From the NCBI RefSeq assembly GCF_029227915.1, contig NC_079875.1:7254001-7318000 (forward strand): a stretch of DNA of 64,000 nt, read 5' to 3'. This document shows positions 1 through 11,462 of the stretch, piece after piece. The notes below the pieces were generated by a model. The model saw only the letters and a program-made list of their open reading frames with translations. It had not been told where the DNA came from and made no database searches. Made by a program: the position numbers and the translations under genes. Source of the stretch: Hydractinia symbiolongicarpus. Lineage: Eukaryota; Cnidaria; Hydrozoa; Anthoathecata; Hydractiniidae. Position 1 is the stretch's first letter; each line of letters opens with the position of its first letter.

Positions 1-399
1 AAATAATTGACTTACAAAAACTTATTAACATATACTGTTCTTTTCATCATAACTTTGTTTTTGTCAATTTTTTTTAAAAGGCGCGAATAATATAACCTTT
101 TTTTAATGAAATAGACAAAGCAGTATGTATTGTATGTAACTTCGTCCGTGCACATTCTTCAAACAAAGAAAGAGATAACAAGGGAATAACAAAAGTTAAC
201 TACCCATAGCATTTGTACAAGAAACCATTTTAAATTAAAGAAAAAACAAATTAAAAATAAATTTTTCAATTAGCGCAGCAAAAAGATCAAAGAGTTCAAA
301 TTGTGCGTTACCTTTTTCTGTGTGCATGACACAATTTTTTTATTGCGCAGAAACAGACAGACGAAATGGGACAGATGTGAACACGCTGAGTTGATCCAC
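1..399. other. AT-rich sequence without recognisable feature
   Basis: I see no open reading frame with family resemblance, no terminal repeat and no clear promoter in this stretch. Confidence 0.5.
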
Positions 400-747
400 A
401 AGTAAATGTGTGACTCAGTGCTAAACGCCAGATCGAAGCCCTAAACTGTGCCATACTTCCAGCCGGAGCGCTTAAGTACAGGTATGCGCTTAAGTACAGG
501 CATTAAGTAAATCGAGTGTAAAGTAGAGAGCATCATTTCGGGTGTAAGCCACAACTTTAGCCGTAATAAAAACACAGGTTACAACCAATAGTTACTCCAT
601 CGTAGCAAAAAAATCAGCTGTTATTTTGCGGAATAAGTACCCGTGAAAGTCCAAAAGCTAATCGTGACTGACACCGAGATCCTGGTATGTAGGAATACAA
701 GTAACCCATGTCGTACATCAGTAACTACTTTCTGAGTATATCAACTG
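400..747. repeat. Diverged copy of the 172-bp-unit repeat region
   Basis: Short words such as TTAAGTACAGGTATGC and AAAACACAGGTTACAAC recur in altered form at about 5460-5960 and 14190-14660. The stretch is therefore an older, more diverged relative of the repeat seen inside the large duplication. It carries no gene. Confidence 0.45.
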
Positions 748-1056
748 TGTAAAACCAGCTGTTTCATCAGGCTGCAAGGTGCTTAATATCCGCAGTAAAT
801 TGATCATATAGCAAGTGGCAATTTTGAAGTCCTACATGATTGGTAGGCAAACAAAAAATAAAAGTAATCAATTTTTTATAACCATAATTAATGGAATATG
901 TCGAATATGCCAATTCTGAAGATCATACACAAATAATAATGACTCCAGCAATAAACTAATTAGATGACAGTTCGAAATGTAAAATATCGATATTCCATAC
1001 TTTCTCTTACAAGAAGTAAGTCTGTTTATTTTATTATGTATTTCAATTCAGCGCAA

Positions 1057-1560
1057 TATATGCATGTCTCAAATGTTATATTGTCTGACGTTACGGCGCA
1101 ACGTCAATATCACTGCTTTAACGACAATATCTTAGTTTAAATTAATGAAGCCGCAATAGCGCATTTAAAATTTTAAGGTCAAATAGCTTGGAAACGAGGT
1201 GGTTACGTCAATGATTTTTCGTGGGCAACTAGGCACTACCTAGGACGAATTTGGGTAATTTTCCCAAAGTTTAGTCCCCAAATCCGTTTGGGAATGGACG
1301 GGTTGATGACGTCATCAAAAAACCTTGAAACCCTAATATCTCTGCAACCGTTTGTCAAAAGTACATGATCCAATATATTTTCTTGATCAGCATTTCAAGA
1401 TCTATGCGATGACGGCAACAGGTATACAAATTTCTGAAAATAAATTTTAAGCGTTTCAACCTCTACACATTACAGACAAAAAATAAACCAATTTTTTATC
1501 TGCACTGCACTGCTGACATCAGCAATACATCTTTTTTTTTATTGACCTTTTATCGACTAA
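1057..1560 (+). mobile_element. Helitron-like fragment, 5' truncated
   Basis: This stretch matches the interior of the complete Helitron-like element at 45036-45778. Shared parts include the GACGTTACGGCGCAACGTCA region, the block after GGAAACGAGGTGGT, and the paired TGCTGACGTCAGCAA-type motifs. It ends TATCGACTAA followed by T, which fits a Helitron CTRR|T terminus. The usual 3' hairpin is degraded and the 5' TC end is missing. There is no Rep/helicase coding sequence, so it is non-autonomous. Confidence 0.6.
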
Positions 1561-1751
1561 TATAATGCAGACTGTGAGCAACCTCGATCCCAGGACTTTT
1601 TCTCTCTCTTTTCCGTCCCGTTATAAAAGAGACAAAGAGCCGAGGTTGGGTTATAAGTTTTAAAAATTCAAATTACCATATGCTGTCTGTTTTTGTTTGG
1701 TATCCCTTAAGATAAGTGCATAACTTACTTTAATTTTCATTCACTTCAAAG

Positions 1752-3203
1752 ATGGCAGCACGGGCAGACGTGCGTTCGATAATGCTACTTGCTGTTTTGT
1801 TTATGGTTTCTAATTATGGTATTTCTTGTTATGGTTGTGGTGAAAGTATTAGAAGAAATCAAACATCTGAGAAATGCTGCTCCTGTGGATATATTTTCCA
1901 TCTTAAATGCCTTACAGACAGAATAGATGAAAACATAGAGAAATTTTACTGCAGCGAATATATCCCACCAGATGAACCGAAAATTTCGTATACCTTTTAT
2001 CCTGTTATGGCAGACTTCATTGCAAAGAGAGGCATGAAATTTCTACATCAAAACATAAATGGGATCTGCGGAAAGTTGGATATTATAAAATCTTTCTTAT
2101 CCGACGCGAAAAACTGTTTTCATATCGTTAGTTTCTCTGAGACACACACAAACGACACTGTATTGAATTCGGAGCTATTTGTCCCGGGGTATATACTTGA
2201 GAGAAAGGATCGCGAGAATGGTCGTGATGGTGGTGTTTCTTTTTATATTCGGGAAGATTTACAATATCGCAGAAGGTGTGATTTAGAGATCGATGGAATT
2301 GAGTTTTCGTGGATAGAATTATTTATTCCGAAATCAAAATCTTTGTTACTCTGCTCAGCTTATCGACCCCCGGATTCCTCAAAGTTTCTTGATAAAAACT
2401 TCATCTCAAAGTTTGATAATATGTTGGATACAATATCAGTCGAAAATAAAGAAACAATTACATGTGGTGATTTCAATTGTGATTACAATCTCCCAAGAGT
2501 ACACTCTAACATAAAAGATCTGGTTAAACTGTATAACTACAGTCAGGTCATTAAATCGTCTACACGCATTTCAAAAGAAAGTAGAACACTAATTGATTTA
2601 ATTTTTACAACCGATAAATCAAAAATAAACGACTCTTTAGTGTACACTAACTTTCTCAGCGATCACTGCCTAATCGGAATCAGCCGAAAAACAAACTGTA
2701 AACGATATCCTCAAAAGAACATCAAAGCACGTGATTACTCAAAATACAACAAAGAAGATCTAAAGAATGAAATTCGCAACGTGCCATGGGAGAATTGTTT
2801 AACTGTCACCGACTTAAACCAAGCATGGAACTTATTCAAATACTACTTATCAACCGCAATCAATAAACATGCGCCACTTAAAGAAAAAACTGTACGTGGA
2901 AAATCCAACCCCTGGATAACCAGAGAAATCAGAAACTTAATGAATACGCGAGATTATCATCATCGCCGTTTTAAACGATCAAATTCTACCGGAGATTGGG
3001 AAAGTTATAAATCTTACCGAAACTCTGTAACCAATCGCATTCGTGTTGCAAAGGCAAACCACGTTCGTGCTGTTCTGAAAGAATCTTCAGCAAATCCAAG
3101 AGATTTTTGGAAACAAATTAAGTCGTGCTATCCTACTAAAGATTCGTCAAGTCCGAGCAAAACATTCGTAATCAATGGAACAGTAACATCCAAAGTCTCA
3201 TGA
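1752..3203 (+). pseudogene. LINE ORF, N-terminal part: zinc finger and APE endonuclease
   Basis: This is the first 483 residues of the LINE polyprotein, which nicks target DNA during retrotransposition. Residues about 26-55 hold a PHD/RING-like Cys/His cluster (CYGCGE ... CCSCGYIFHLKCL). The endonuclease follows with recognisable catalytic blocks: QNINGI, FSETH, YRPP, GDFNCDY and LSDHCLIG. After about residue 330 comes the linker leading to the RT. The frame then shifts, and the RT continues in another frame from about 3200. Oddly, residues 9-25 are strongly hydrophobic and resemble a signal peptide, which is unusual for a LINE protein; the true start may be further downstream. Confidence 0.85.
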
Positions 3204-4771
3204 AATCATCAATAACCAACTTTACTTGGAAACTGTTCAACATACGTAATTATATGCGCACGATTAATAAAATGAATGTATCATTTAAATTCCAACCAGT
3301 GACAATTAATCAGGTGAATAGAGTACTAAAATCGGTTAAAACGGCTAAAGCTGCTGGTATTGACACTATCCCCGGTAGGATAATTAAAGACATCTCAAAC
3401 GAACTAGCTGCACCTGTTATGTTCTTGATAAACAAGAGTTTGGAAACTGGTACATTTCCAACCTGTGAAAAATCTGCAAAAATAACACCATTGCATAAAT
3501 CTGGCGATTGCTCAAACATAGATAACTACCGACCCATTTCCGTACTAAATGTGTTGTCTAAAGTCATCGAACGAATCGTCTACGACCAGCTAGCTGATTA
3601 TTTAGAAAATCAAGATCTATTGAGTGAGCACCAATATGGTTTTCGACGAAAAAGATCTACACGTGAAGCGGTTAAATCACTTGTTGACGATATAAGATAC
3701 AATATGGATAAAAGTAAGACAACCGGAGCTCTATTCATGGATTTAAGAAAGGCCTTTGATACCGTAAACCATGGCTGCCTTCTCCAGAAACTGCCTTATT
3801 ATGGTATTACTAGCACTGAAATTGATTGGTTAAGCAGTTATCTTTTTAATCGAAGTCAAACTGTTTTCATTGATGGAGCATACTCAGATCCTGAAAATAT
3901 GACGCATGGTGTACCCCAAGGTTCCATTCTGGGTCCATTGCTATTTTTTCTTCTTATCAATGACTTACCGTGCTAATTGAAACACTGTCGAGTATTGATG
4001 TATGCTGATGACACAGTCATATATTCATCAAGCAAGTCGTTGGATGAAATTGAACATTGTATAAATTTGGATGCAAATATAATTCACGATTGGATGAAGG
4101 AAAATTGCCTAATTCTTAATCCAAAAAAGGGCAAAACAGAATTTGTCGTCCTTGCGTCCCGAAAACCACAAGCCTCTGTCAATATTGTGATCGATCAAAA
4201 TGATATAAACCAACCAGATTATTACGAATACCTTAGGATTCAACTGGATACTCACCTTAACATGAACCATCACCTTAAAAAAACACACAAGCGTATAACC
4301 TCACGCATCAAACTTTTATATAAAATACGTTACAAAATTTCTCCAAATGTTGCTGAAACCATCTTTAACTCAATGATCCATCCACTGTTCTTTTACTGCT
4401 ACGACATATTTGGTGGAATGAATAAAACATGGATTGGAAAATTTGAGTGCTTGCTGAGAAGAGCTAAGCACATCATCAAAACCCGCAAGAATTGGTCAAC
4501 ATTCGTCAATCAAAGAAAACGGAAAGTAGCAATTGATGTGTTCAAAGCCGTTAACGATATTACTGTTGACAGCAATTACAAATTGGTTAGCCATTCGATT
4601 AACACCAGACGAAATAGATCTAAATTAGTCTTACCTATCATCAAGACGGAAGCTGGTCGGAAGCTTACGTATTATCAAGGAGCTTTAGTTTTTAATAGTC
4701 TCCCCTCTAATATCAGGGAAGAAAAGAGTATGATAAATTTTAAAAAGTTTTTGAAACAAAGTGAGTTCTAG
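3200..4771 (+). pseudogene. LINE ORF, C-terminal part: reverse transcriptase
   Basis: This is reverse transcriptase in one frame, interrupted by a TAA at 3974-3976. Visible blocks are AAGIDTIP, ITPLHKSGD, NYRPISVLNVLSKVIER, QYGFRRKRST, ALFMDLRKAFDTVNH and GVPQGSILGPLLF before the stop. After it comes MYADDTVIYSS, which holds the catalytic aspartates, followed by the thumb/C-terminal region to 4771. The stop falls between the GVPQGS block and the catalytic YADD. Together with the frame shift near 3200, this makes the copy non-functional. The block order and sequence fit the CR1/L2/Jockey group; the exact clade needs a tree. Confidence 0.87.
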
Positions 4772-5205
4772 GTCTATTACCTTAGCTTGATTAATTTTTT
4801 GCTGAGATACCCTGTAGCTACAAGGCTTTGTGAATTTTAGAATCCTATTTTTCAAATTCGATTTTGGCAACTTACTTTAGCTTGATCCTATACGTTATAG
4901 GGTGTCTCGGAGATACGCTATTGTTTCTCTGATTTCTAATGTTGTGAAGTTTGAATCCTAAACTCAAATTTTTTCTAATTCCCATTTTTGCTAAATTTTT
5001 CAGTTCATAGTCTGCTATTTGATTCTTATTTTCTTTTCTTTCTTTTTTTTCTAACATTCTCATAATTTTATATATATTATTTAAAAAACAAAAAACAATT
5101 TTTGGCTCTTTGTTTACTTTGTTTATTTTTGTTTTAACAGGTCACTCGTTGATAACAGTGCAGATATATTATATCATACTGAAGATGTAAACCTGTATAA
5201 ATATG

Positions 5206-5206
<1 letters not shown>

Positions 5207-5236
<30 letters not shown>
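5207..5236 (+). repeat. (TAA)n tail of the LINE
   Basis: About nine to ten AAT/TAA units end exactly where the empty-site sequence resumes at CATTGG. Non-LTR elements commonly end in such short simple repeats. Confidence 0.85.
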
Positions 5237-5460
5237 CATTGGTTTAATGAAAGAATCAGTGGATTCACCCACGGGTATTCAGCTAGTCAATATTATTTCG
5301 GCTTGAAAGGGATGCTGTTCTATTTAATATATATCAACAGACAACCAGAAAAGTAACAAGACTTAGTAAAACACATTTAGGGGTTAAGCCACAGGTAACT
5401 GCGGTCTGGCTTAAAAAGCCCAGTGACGTGCCTAATAAGAACCGCAGTGTCACGCTCAGA

Positions 5461-5935
5461 TGGAGCGTTTTAGTACAGGTATGCAGTATATCGTAAATCT
5501 AATAAGGGGTTCACAACATTTAAGTGTTTCAGTTGATATTTACTTTTTAAATATACATAACTTTAACTGTGCAGGTTAGCTTTCAATGCCAAGTGGAGCG
5601 TCTAGTAAAAAACGCAGTGTCACACCTTCAGGTGGAGCATTTTAGTACAGGTATGCCGTATGTCGTAAATCTAGTAAGGCAGTCATAACATATATGTGTT
5701 TTGGTTGATATGTACTTTTTTAAATATACATAACTTTAACTGTGCGTTCTGACTTTCAATGCCAACTGGAGCGCCTAATAAAAAATGCAGTGTCACACCT
5801 TCAGGTGGAGCATTTTAGTACAGGTATGCCGTATGTCGTAAATCTAGTAAGGCAGTCATAACATTTAAGTGTTTCTGTTGATATGTACTTCTTTAAATAT
5901 ACATAACTTTAACCGAAATAAAAACACAGTTTACA
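5461..5935. repeat. Three tandem units of about 172 bp
   Basis: Units start at TGGAGC about 5461, 5633 and 5806. Each contains TTTTAGTACAGGTATGC, TCGTAAATCTA and AAATATACATAACTTTAAC. The spacing is 172-173 nt. The same array is found at 14186-14640. Confidence 0.75.
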
Positions 5936-7297
5936 ACTCGTTGCTACCCCGTCATAGCAGAAACAGTCGGTCAACCTTTTTTTATTTTTTCGAGAATGTT
6001 CTCGGAGAAAGTTCAAATACTTCAGGCTGTAAGCTCAGTTAAACAGCTCCATATAGATGTAACGCAAGTCCTCTAAACAGAAATAGCCCGTCGTTAACAC
6101 TGGATTGAGCTTAGTACAGGTAAACCATGTTGCACATGCATTTATGCTTATTATCCTTTTAGCACAGTTTACGAACCGTTGTTACAATGGGAAAAACAAA
6201 ACAAAACAGCCCATTGTTAACAGTAGATTGAACGTTTACATTTAGCATCCTACAAATCGCTGTGGGTACCTAAAAACTGTACATATTAGCCAAACTTTCA
6301 CTTTTTAGGTAGCTCAAGAGCTAGCGAGCTAACTGAATGAAAACTTTAAAAAGGTATTAGCTAGTCATCTTTAGAAAAATGCTGCCTCGAAATCTACGTT
6401 CCTAGCTAAAATCTTAAAATTGGTTTGTTTAAGATTTATACATAGCTAGCTAGATAACGTGATAATATATTTAGCATGTTTCTAGCTATAGAGTTACGTG
6501 ATGAGCAGCTATCATGAGAATATTCTCACAAACAAGATTTTATTGCCTTCACTTATCTACAAGGGCACTAGTAAAATCTCCTCCATGATCTATGTTTTGT
6601 TTTTCAAATTTTATGCTTTGTCAAAACAAATCAAAGGACAAATACGAAGAGATTATATTAGCCTGGAATTTTATTTTAGGCTAATTTTAATTTGCAGTTA
6701 TCAGTTCTAAACCAAAGGAAATGTAAGTCGCAGGCAATTAGATTTTACAATAAGAAGCATAACATATTTTGAAAAGTATCTGGAAGTGAATTTATAATAA
6801 CTATTCTAGAATAACTATTCTAACACATTATAATACATCGCTTTCGTCTGTCCGTCAGTGTAGCGGTATGTCATTGTAAACTGATGAAATTCCCGTCGAC
6901 GTTAAACCATCCCCTTGGTTACTTGTTGACTTTTTATGTAAATTAGCCAAATAAAATAAAAACAATCGAAAATAATTATTTTCCTACAGTAATTGTAGGC
7001 TCTAATTATTTTATATAAAGGAATTCAGGCTGCGTACATCATTAGTATGTTCTTAATTTTTAGGAAAATTTAAAGTCTTATGTGAACTTTTCTTTTATTA
7101 TAAAATGAACATGTAGCAGTAAAATTGAACCTAAAAATGTAATTCAATTACTGTAGGTATTCAGCCGGATCAGCACTCTAAGGAATTATTTATTATCTCT
7201 AGGAATGACGAACCAGGTAACATCAAAATAAAATTACTATGAAAGGCAAATGTTTTGCCTTAAACTTTTTTTATATTTGTTGTGTTTTTTTTATAAG

Positions 7298-8038
7298 AAT
7301 AAAGGAAAATCAGTAACGTTTCATTGATCTTTAAGGTTATAATACTATTTTCAGCCATTTTTAACAGTTGTTTGTACCTTCTGTGGGACATCGCGTTTTC
7401 TAAATGCGCGCACTTATTTCTGTAGGTAGAAAATATAAGACAACAAAAGCCAAATAAATTCAACTGAAAATCATGCGCTTAAAATTGGTGAACACTTTTT
7501 ACAATAGAAAATAGAAAATAACTAATTTCAGAGACTTTGGATTTCGGTTAACTCAAAAAATTTGCTTACGCTTATAAGATATTAGATGTATGTGTCAATG
7601 CCCAAACTTCCTTTAATATTGTAAATATTGGCTAGCCATCTTTAATAGTTTTAAGTACTGGAAGTAAAAATATGAAACAATTTCTTTCATTCTTTTTATG
7701 TAGAGATTGATTTGACGAATTATGGACGGGACTCACAACCAGGCTGTAAGAATAAAAAAAACTTTGTTTAACTTTCGAGTATAAAAAATTTATCGCAGAC
7801 GTCTTTCATCTTGTTATTACACAATTAATTGGTATGGTTCAGAAGTGAAAACGACACAAAGTAGTGGTAGAAAATGTATTCTTAAATAGTTTGCAGTTAT
7901 ATTTGGGGTATGGGTTGAGGTGCTAGGGCTTCGTTAAAAATTAAGTACTGAAATAAATTACTGACATTGCAGCAGACTAGACAATTGACAAATTACTGAC
8001 ATTGTAACAGACAAGACAATTCGCACTACATGCCTTAG
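7298..8038. other. Left-copy-specific insertion and intergenic sequence
   Basis: Bases 7298-7775 are absent from the right duplicate copy, where ATAAGAATA joins TTCGAGTAT directly. No coding or terminal-repeat signature is visible in them. Bases 7824-8038 lie outside the duplication and contain only short ATTACTGACATTG repeats. Confidence 0.5.
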
Positions 8039-8290
8039 ACAACGGACTCTTGAATCTTGACACTACATGTCTATTATGGTGAGTGTTTATCGTAACAGTT
8101 GGCACATGGGCTTCTTTTTACTGCACCCTATGGCCACTGGCATCTTTTAGACATTTTGACAACGAACTCATGACACTACATGTCTATTATGGTGAGGTTT
8201 TTATCGTAACGATTGGCCCACCGGCTTCTCTTTCCTGCACCATATGGCCACTGGCTTCTTTTGACATTTTGACAACCGACTTTTGACAGT
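8039..8290. repeat. Two tandem units of about 113 bp
   Basis: CACTACATGTCTATTATGG occurs at 8061 and again at 8174. It is followed each time by a TTTATCGTAAC, TGGCCACTGGC, CTTTT and GACATTTTGACAAC series. The array lies just past the 3' side of the DIRS-like element. The open frame across it (8083-8286) follows the repeat and is not a credible gene. Confidence 0.7.
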
Positions 8291-8703
8291 ACATGACAAT
8301 TAATGACAATTAAACGTTTGTCTCATTATAACAGACTGACATGAACTGACAGGCTCTATACTTACAAAATACTTAATTAACTCTATCACTGTCGACAAAA
8401 TAGACATCTGCACCTAAAGCGGCTGACGAAGGAAGCCCAGCACCCCCAAATTTCCCCAAATTGAAAAACCAAGAGTTGACTGATATGTAGTCTTCTATAA
8501 GTACGACATTAGCTACATACTATGATTTAACACAACACGTAATCGTAAATAAATATCTGCAACTAATAACCTGCTGTCATATTGGAAAATATACAAAAAA
8601 TAGTACAACGTTTACAGTATCCTTACAGACGTTTGAAACTCAAAATTGTATATGTTAGGTGATTGTAATAACCTACATACTATATATAAAAGTTAAACTC
8701 AGC

Positions 8704-9729
8704 TTAAAGCACAGACTTAATGTCCCAGATTTTTGTCAGTCCATTTAACTCTGCTATGCGAGTAGACCATTCTTTCAAAGCGTTGTCTGACAGGTGAATA
8801 TACCTTCTGTAGCAATCACTACTCCAGCGTCCAATAATCTTAATAGCGGAATCGGGTATCCCGCAGGAAGCTGCAGCCGAAGCACCACCAATGCGAAAAC
8901 TATGCGTGTTAATGTTAATATTGTTAGGCAAGCTTATTGTAAGAAATGAAGAAACAAACTTCCGGGTAACAAACTTTCCGTCACTAAACGTCAACCAGGG
9001 CCCTAGTTTGGTTCCTCTGAATGCTAGGTAATTTTGAATGGCTCTGTAAGGACAAAGAGAGCCTCCAATTTTTGCTAAGCGAATCTTGCACCCTAGCCTA
9101 AACGGATCTGTTTTAGAGCACTTAAGGTTAATTACAGCATTTGAACCACACGTGGAAAAGGATATGTCAGCAGGTGTGAGGTGAGTTTCTGTATCAAAAG
9201 TGGACATGGCGGGGCAAACATACTCTGAGACCCTTAACAGGCCAAAATATGGCACTAAGATAAGACAAGTCCACATTGCTTTGTCGTGGTTGGAAAACAT
9301 AGAGTTTTTTATAAACATTATCATTTTACGCAGATCAACTGGTGTAATTGGTAGTCTCTGAGAAGCAGAATTTTGATGACATCTTCTAATGCCACGCAAA
9401 ACATAGTACAGGCGACCCATGTGGGCTATCTTCGTGTTAAAGCCACGTATTACACTCTCGTACTGAACCCCACAAAGATAGACTTTAATAGTGGCAAATT
9501 TGACGCGTCTTGCCAAATATGTCACAAACAGTTGAAGTGTTGATTCTGTCAGAGGAAAGCTAGGTACGGATGTAGCTTCACAAAAAATTTTAAAGGAGAG
9601 ATATCCTGGCCGATATGTTGCCCTGGTGTTTGTTGAAATGGACGAGTTTAAATAATGACTTAAATCTCTTTGAAGAGTTGTAGTATCGATGAAGGGATTG
9701 GTGTTGGATCTGCTTCGGCTTCTGGGCAT
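8704..9729 (-). CDS. Tyrosine recombinase of DIRS-like element
   Basis: The protein has 341 residues. It is expected to integrate the circular cDNA by site-specific strand exchange, without a DDE integrase. Residues about 20-120 form the SAM-like core-binding region. The catalytic region shows Arg166 in LLRVSEY, a candidate Lys206 in KCSKTD, and His276 with Arg279 in HSFRIGG. Trp302 in GRWSS stands at the His/Trp position, and the nucleophile is Tyr310 in YRRYI. All catalytic positions are present, so the frame looks functional. The start overlaps the last 70 nt of the RT frame. The N-terminus is Arg/Ser rich (RSRSRS), perhaps for nuclear entry or RNA contact. Confidence 0.88.
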   Translation of the reverse strand: MPRSRSRSNTNPFIDTTTLQRDLSHYLNSSISTNTRATYRPGYLSFKIFCEATSVPSFPLTESTLQLFVTYLARRVKFATIKVYLCGVQYESVIRGFNTKIAHMGRLYYVLRGIRRCHQNSASQRLPITPVDLRKMIMFIKNSMFSNHDKAMWTCLILVPYFGLLRVSEYVCPAMSTFDTETHLTPADISFSTCGSNAVINLKCSKTDPFRLGCKIRLAKIGGSLCPYRAIQNYLAFRGTKLGPWLTFSDGKFVTRKFVSSFLTISLPNNININTHSFRIGGASAAASCGIPDSAIKIIGRWSSDCYRRYIHLSDNALKEWSTRIAELNGLTKIWDIKSVL

Positions 9730-11462
9730 AGACGTTTAAAGTGTTGTACCTGCAATTGAGACAAAAGATCTGCATAAGTATTGTGCTGGCCTTTAATGTG
9801 GCGTACCAGGGGGTTTATATTGTGTTCTGCTGTGTAGAAAAATAAAAAACGTACAAGATACATGATGTTTGGACAACGACACGACCCAGAGGACCACACA
9901 TGAACAATAGCCAAATTATCTGTGTATAACACTAATTGCTTGTTTTTCCATGCCTCGCCCCAAGAAAAAACTGCTACAACTATGGCCAATAACTCAATGA
10001 AGGTGATACTATACTTATGAGTAAGGTTTAAGGCAATTGAAAACCATGCACCAGAACAAAATCCTCCTATGCCCACTCCAGAAGCATCAGTAAAAAGATT
10101 TATGGAAGAGGAGTCTAACGTTTCAGTGTGGATAATAGCGTTGCCATTCCAAGTGGGGAGAAACTCACACCACCATTGAATATCCTTGCGAGACTCTGTT
10201 GCAAGAGAAATATGATGGTGCAAGGAACGAACTGTAGTGGAGAGATCAATAAGACGTCGTAAGAACATTCGACCACATTTCACAACCTTACACATAAAAG
10301 ACAAAGACCCTATGAGAGATAACAGTTCTCTCTTTGTGCATTTCTTCTTCCCTAACCAATTATGAAGTGAAGATAGTAATTCAGTGAACTTATCTTGTGG
10401 GAGACGAACAACAAAATTTACTGTGTCTATTTCAATGCCCAGGTATGTAATTACTTGGCAGGGGCCTACCATCTTATCTGGAGCCAACGGAACACCAAGC
10501 AAGTCAAAAACGTCCTTAATCAACTTTACTATAGCCTGACATATATTTTTAGACAGGGCAGCTGTGATGAAATCATCTAAATAATGTAAGAGATTTTTGA
10601 CAAAATAAATCCATAATAATATCCACTCTAGAATATTAGCAAAGTTGTTAAAGATGAAAGGAGAGGAACGCCCACCAAAAGGAAGAACTACGTCAAAAAA
10701 GTATCTTCCCTTCCACTTATAACCTAATAGGTGCCAATCACTAGGATGCACAGGGCACAGTCTAAAAGAATGCTTTATGTCCACCTTAGCCACGTAACAA
10801 TTTCTACCCAACCTTTTAACCATTTCAACCGCATCGTCAAATGATGAGTAGGAGACCGAATAGTCCTCTTTGGTAATGCCATCGTTAACTGCATGTCCAT
10901 GTGGTGAAGAAAGGTCTAATACCACTCGCACCGTCCCATCCTTTTTTGGTGCAGCACCCAGGGGAGAACAATGTAATTTAAATGGTGGTGAAGCAAATGG
11001 GTCCACCGTATGTCCCCTATTCAGCCCTTTCAAAATCGCCTCATCAACTTTGGTTTCATACTCTATGGAAGATTTGTTGTTATTTATGCATGACTTCAAC
11101 TCATTGTCCTGAAAACCAAGTTTGAATCCATATCTAAAACCTGACACAATAAACCGCACTAATGTTTTGTTTGGATGACCAGTCAAGAGACTCTCTAATA
11201 CATCAACCTTAACCGGGGTTGTGATAAGCGATTTTACAGGAAAGAATTCATTTGGTATTTGGCCTAGAGGACCTGAGTGGGCAATGGAGTGCTGGGTGTC
11301 CTGACGATCCACAGGAAAAACACCTGTGAGAGTAGGTGCATGGGGTATATGTGCAACTGAGTCCTCTATTAAATTTAATGCACCGTGGTTGCTGGGAATT
11401 ACTTCGAAACTGGTGGGGGACATTCCGAAACTGCTGCTCATCCGCCTTCGTAAACCGCCCAC
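9660..11462 (-). CDS. Reverse transcriptase-RNase H of DIRS-like element
   Basis: This intact frame of 600 residues copies the element RNA into DNA and removes the RNA strand. RT blocks are SPLGAAPKKDGTVRVVLDLS (about 166-185), KVDIKHSF with the first catalytic Asp at 228, LPFGGRSSPFIF (260-271) and the YLDD box at 294-297. RNase H follows with Asp459 (FTDAS), Glu490 (IELL), Asp515 (YTDN) and Asp565 (YADLLSQ). Its first residues overlap the zinc-knuckle end of gag in another frame, so the initiating Met is uncertain; translation may depend on frame change or re-initiation. No protease or methyltransferase is seen. It is followed by the recombinase with a 70-nt overlap. Confidence 0.9.
   Translation of the reverse strand: MGGLRRRMSSSFGMSPTSFEVIPSNHGALNLIEDSVAHIPHAPTLTGVFPVDRQDTQHSIAHSGPLGQIPNEFFPVKSLITTPVKVDVLESLLTGHPNKTLVRFIVSGFRYGFKLGFQDNELKSCINNNKSSIEYETKVDEAILKGLNRGHTVDPFASPPFKLHCSPLGAAPKKDGTVRVVLDLSSPHGHAVNDGITKEDYSVSYSSFDDAVEMVKRLGRNCYVAKVDIKHSFRLCPVHPSDWHLLGYKWKGRYFFDVVLPFGGRSSPFIFNNFANILEWILLWIYFVKNLLHYLDDFITAALSKNICQAIVKLIKDVFDLLGVPLAPDKMVGPCQVITYLGIEIDTVNFVVRLPQDKFTELLSSLHNWLGKKKCTKRELLSLIGSLSFMCKVVKCGRMFLRRLIDLSTTVRSLHHHISLATESRKDIQWWCEFLPTWNGNAIIHTETLDSSSINLFTDASGVGIGGFCSGAWFSIALNLTHKYSITFIELLAIVVAVFSWGEAWKNKQLVLYTDNLAIVHVWSSGSCRCPNIMYLVRFLFFYTAEHNINPLVRHIKGQHNTYADLLSQLQVQHFKRLCPEAEADPTPIPSSILQLFKEI

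Larger units (their letters stand above)
1710..5236 (+). mobile_element. CR1/L2-type non-LTR retrotransposon (LINE)
   Basis: The element is 3.5 kb long with a PHD-like zinc finger, an APE-type endonuclease, a reverse transcriptase and a (TAA)n tail. Its limits are read against the empty site in the duplicated copy: the sequence ...TATCCCTTA joins directly to CATTGGTTTAATG at 14125-14146. No target-site duplication longer than 2-3 nt is visible. The start codon lies about 40 nt from the 5' end, so the copy looks near full length rather than 5' truncated. The coding sequence is broken by a frame change near 3200 and a stop at 3974-3976. Confidence 0.88.
1561..5287 (+). mobile_element. Second Helitron-like 3'-end fragment, split by the LINE
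   Basis: The sequence after the CTAA (1561-1709, resuming at 5237-5287) begins ATGCAGACTGTGAGCAACC and ends in an ACCC-AC-GGGT mini-stem followed by ATTCAG-CTAG-T. The same module precedes the CTAG at 45035 and recurs at 13997-14183. It contains an imperfect fold-back between the CCTCGATCCC and GAGCCGAGG ends. This suggests a second, different Helitron-type 3' end lying behind the first. Confidence 0.5.
748..7823. repeat. Left copy of a large direct duplication (partner 13079-16185)
   Basis: Segments 748-1709, 5237-5287, 5461-7297 and 7776-7823 align in order with 13079-16185. Long stretches, for example about 6001-6490 against 14726-15215, show no difference by eye. The left copy has gained a LINE (1710-5236). 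It also has extra sequence at 5288-5460 and 7298-7775, and lacks about 100 nt present at 13789-13888. The 70-residue frame at 6498-6710 recurs at 15222-15434, but its few differences are mostly amino-acid changing, so I do not call it a gene. Confidence 0.85.

Noticed and set aside
8083-8286. 67-residue frame with internal repeat as a gene
   Set aside because: It follows the 113-bp DNA tandem repeat and has no other support.
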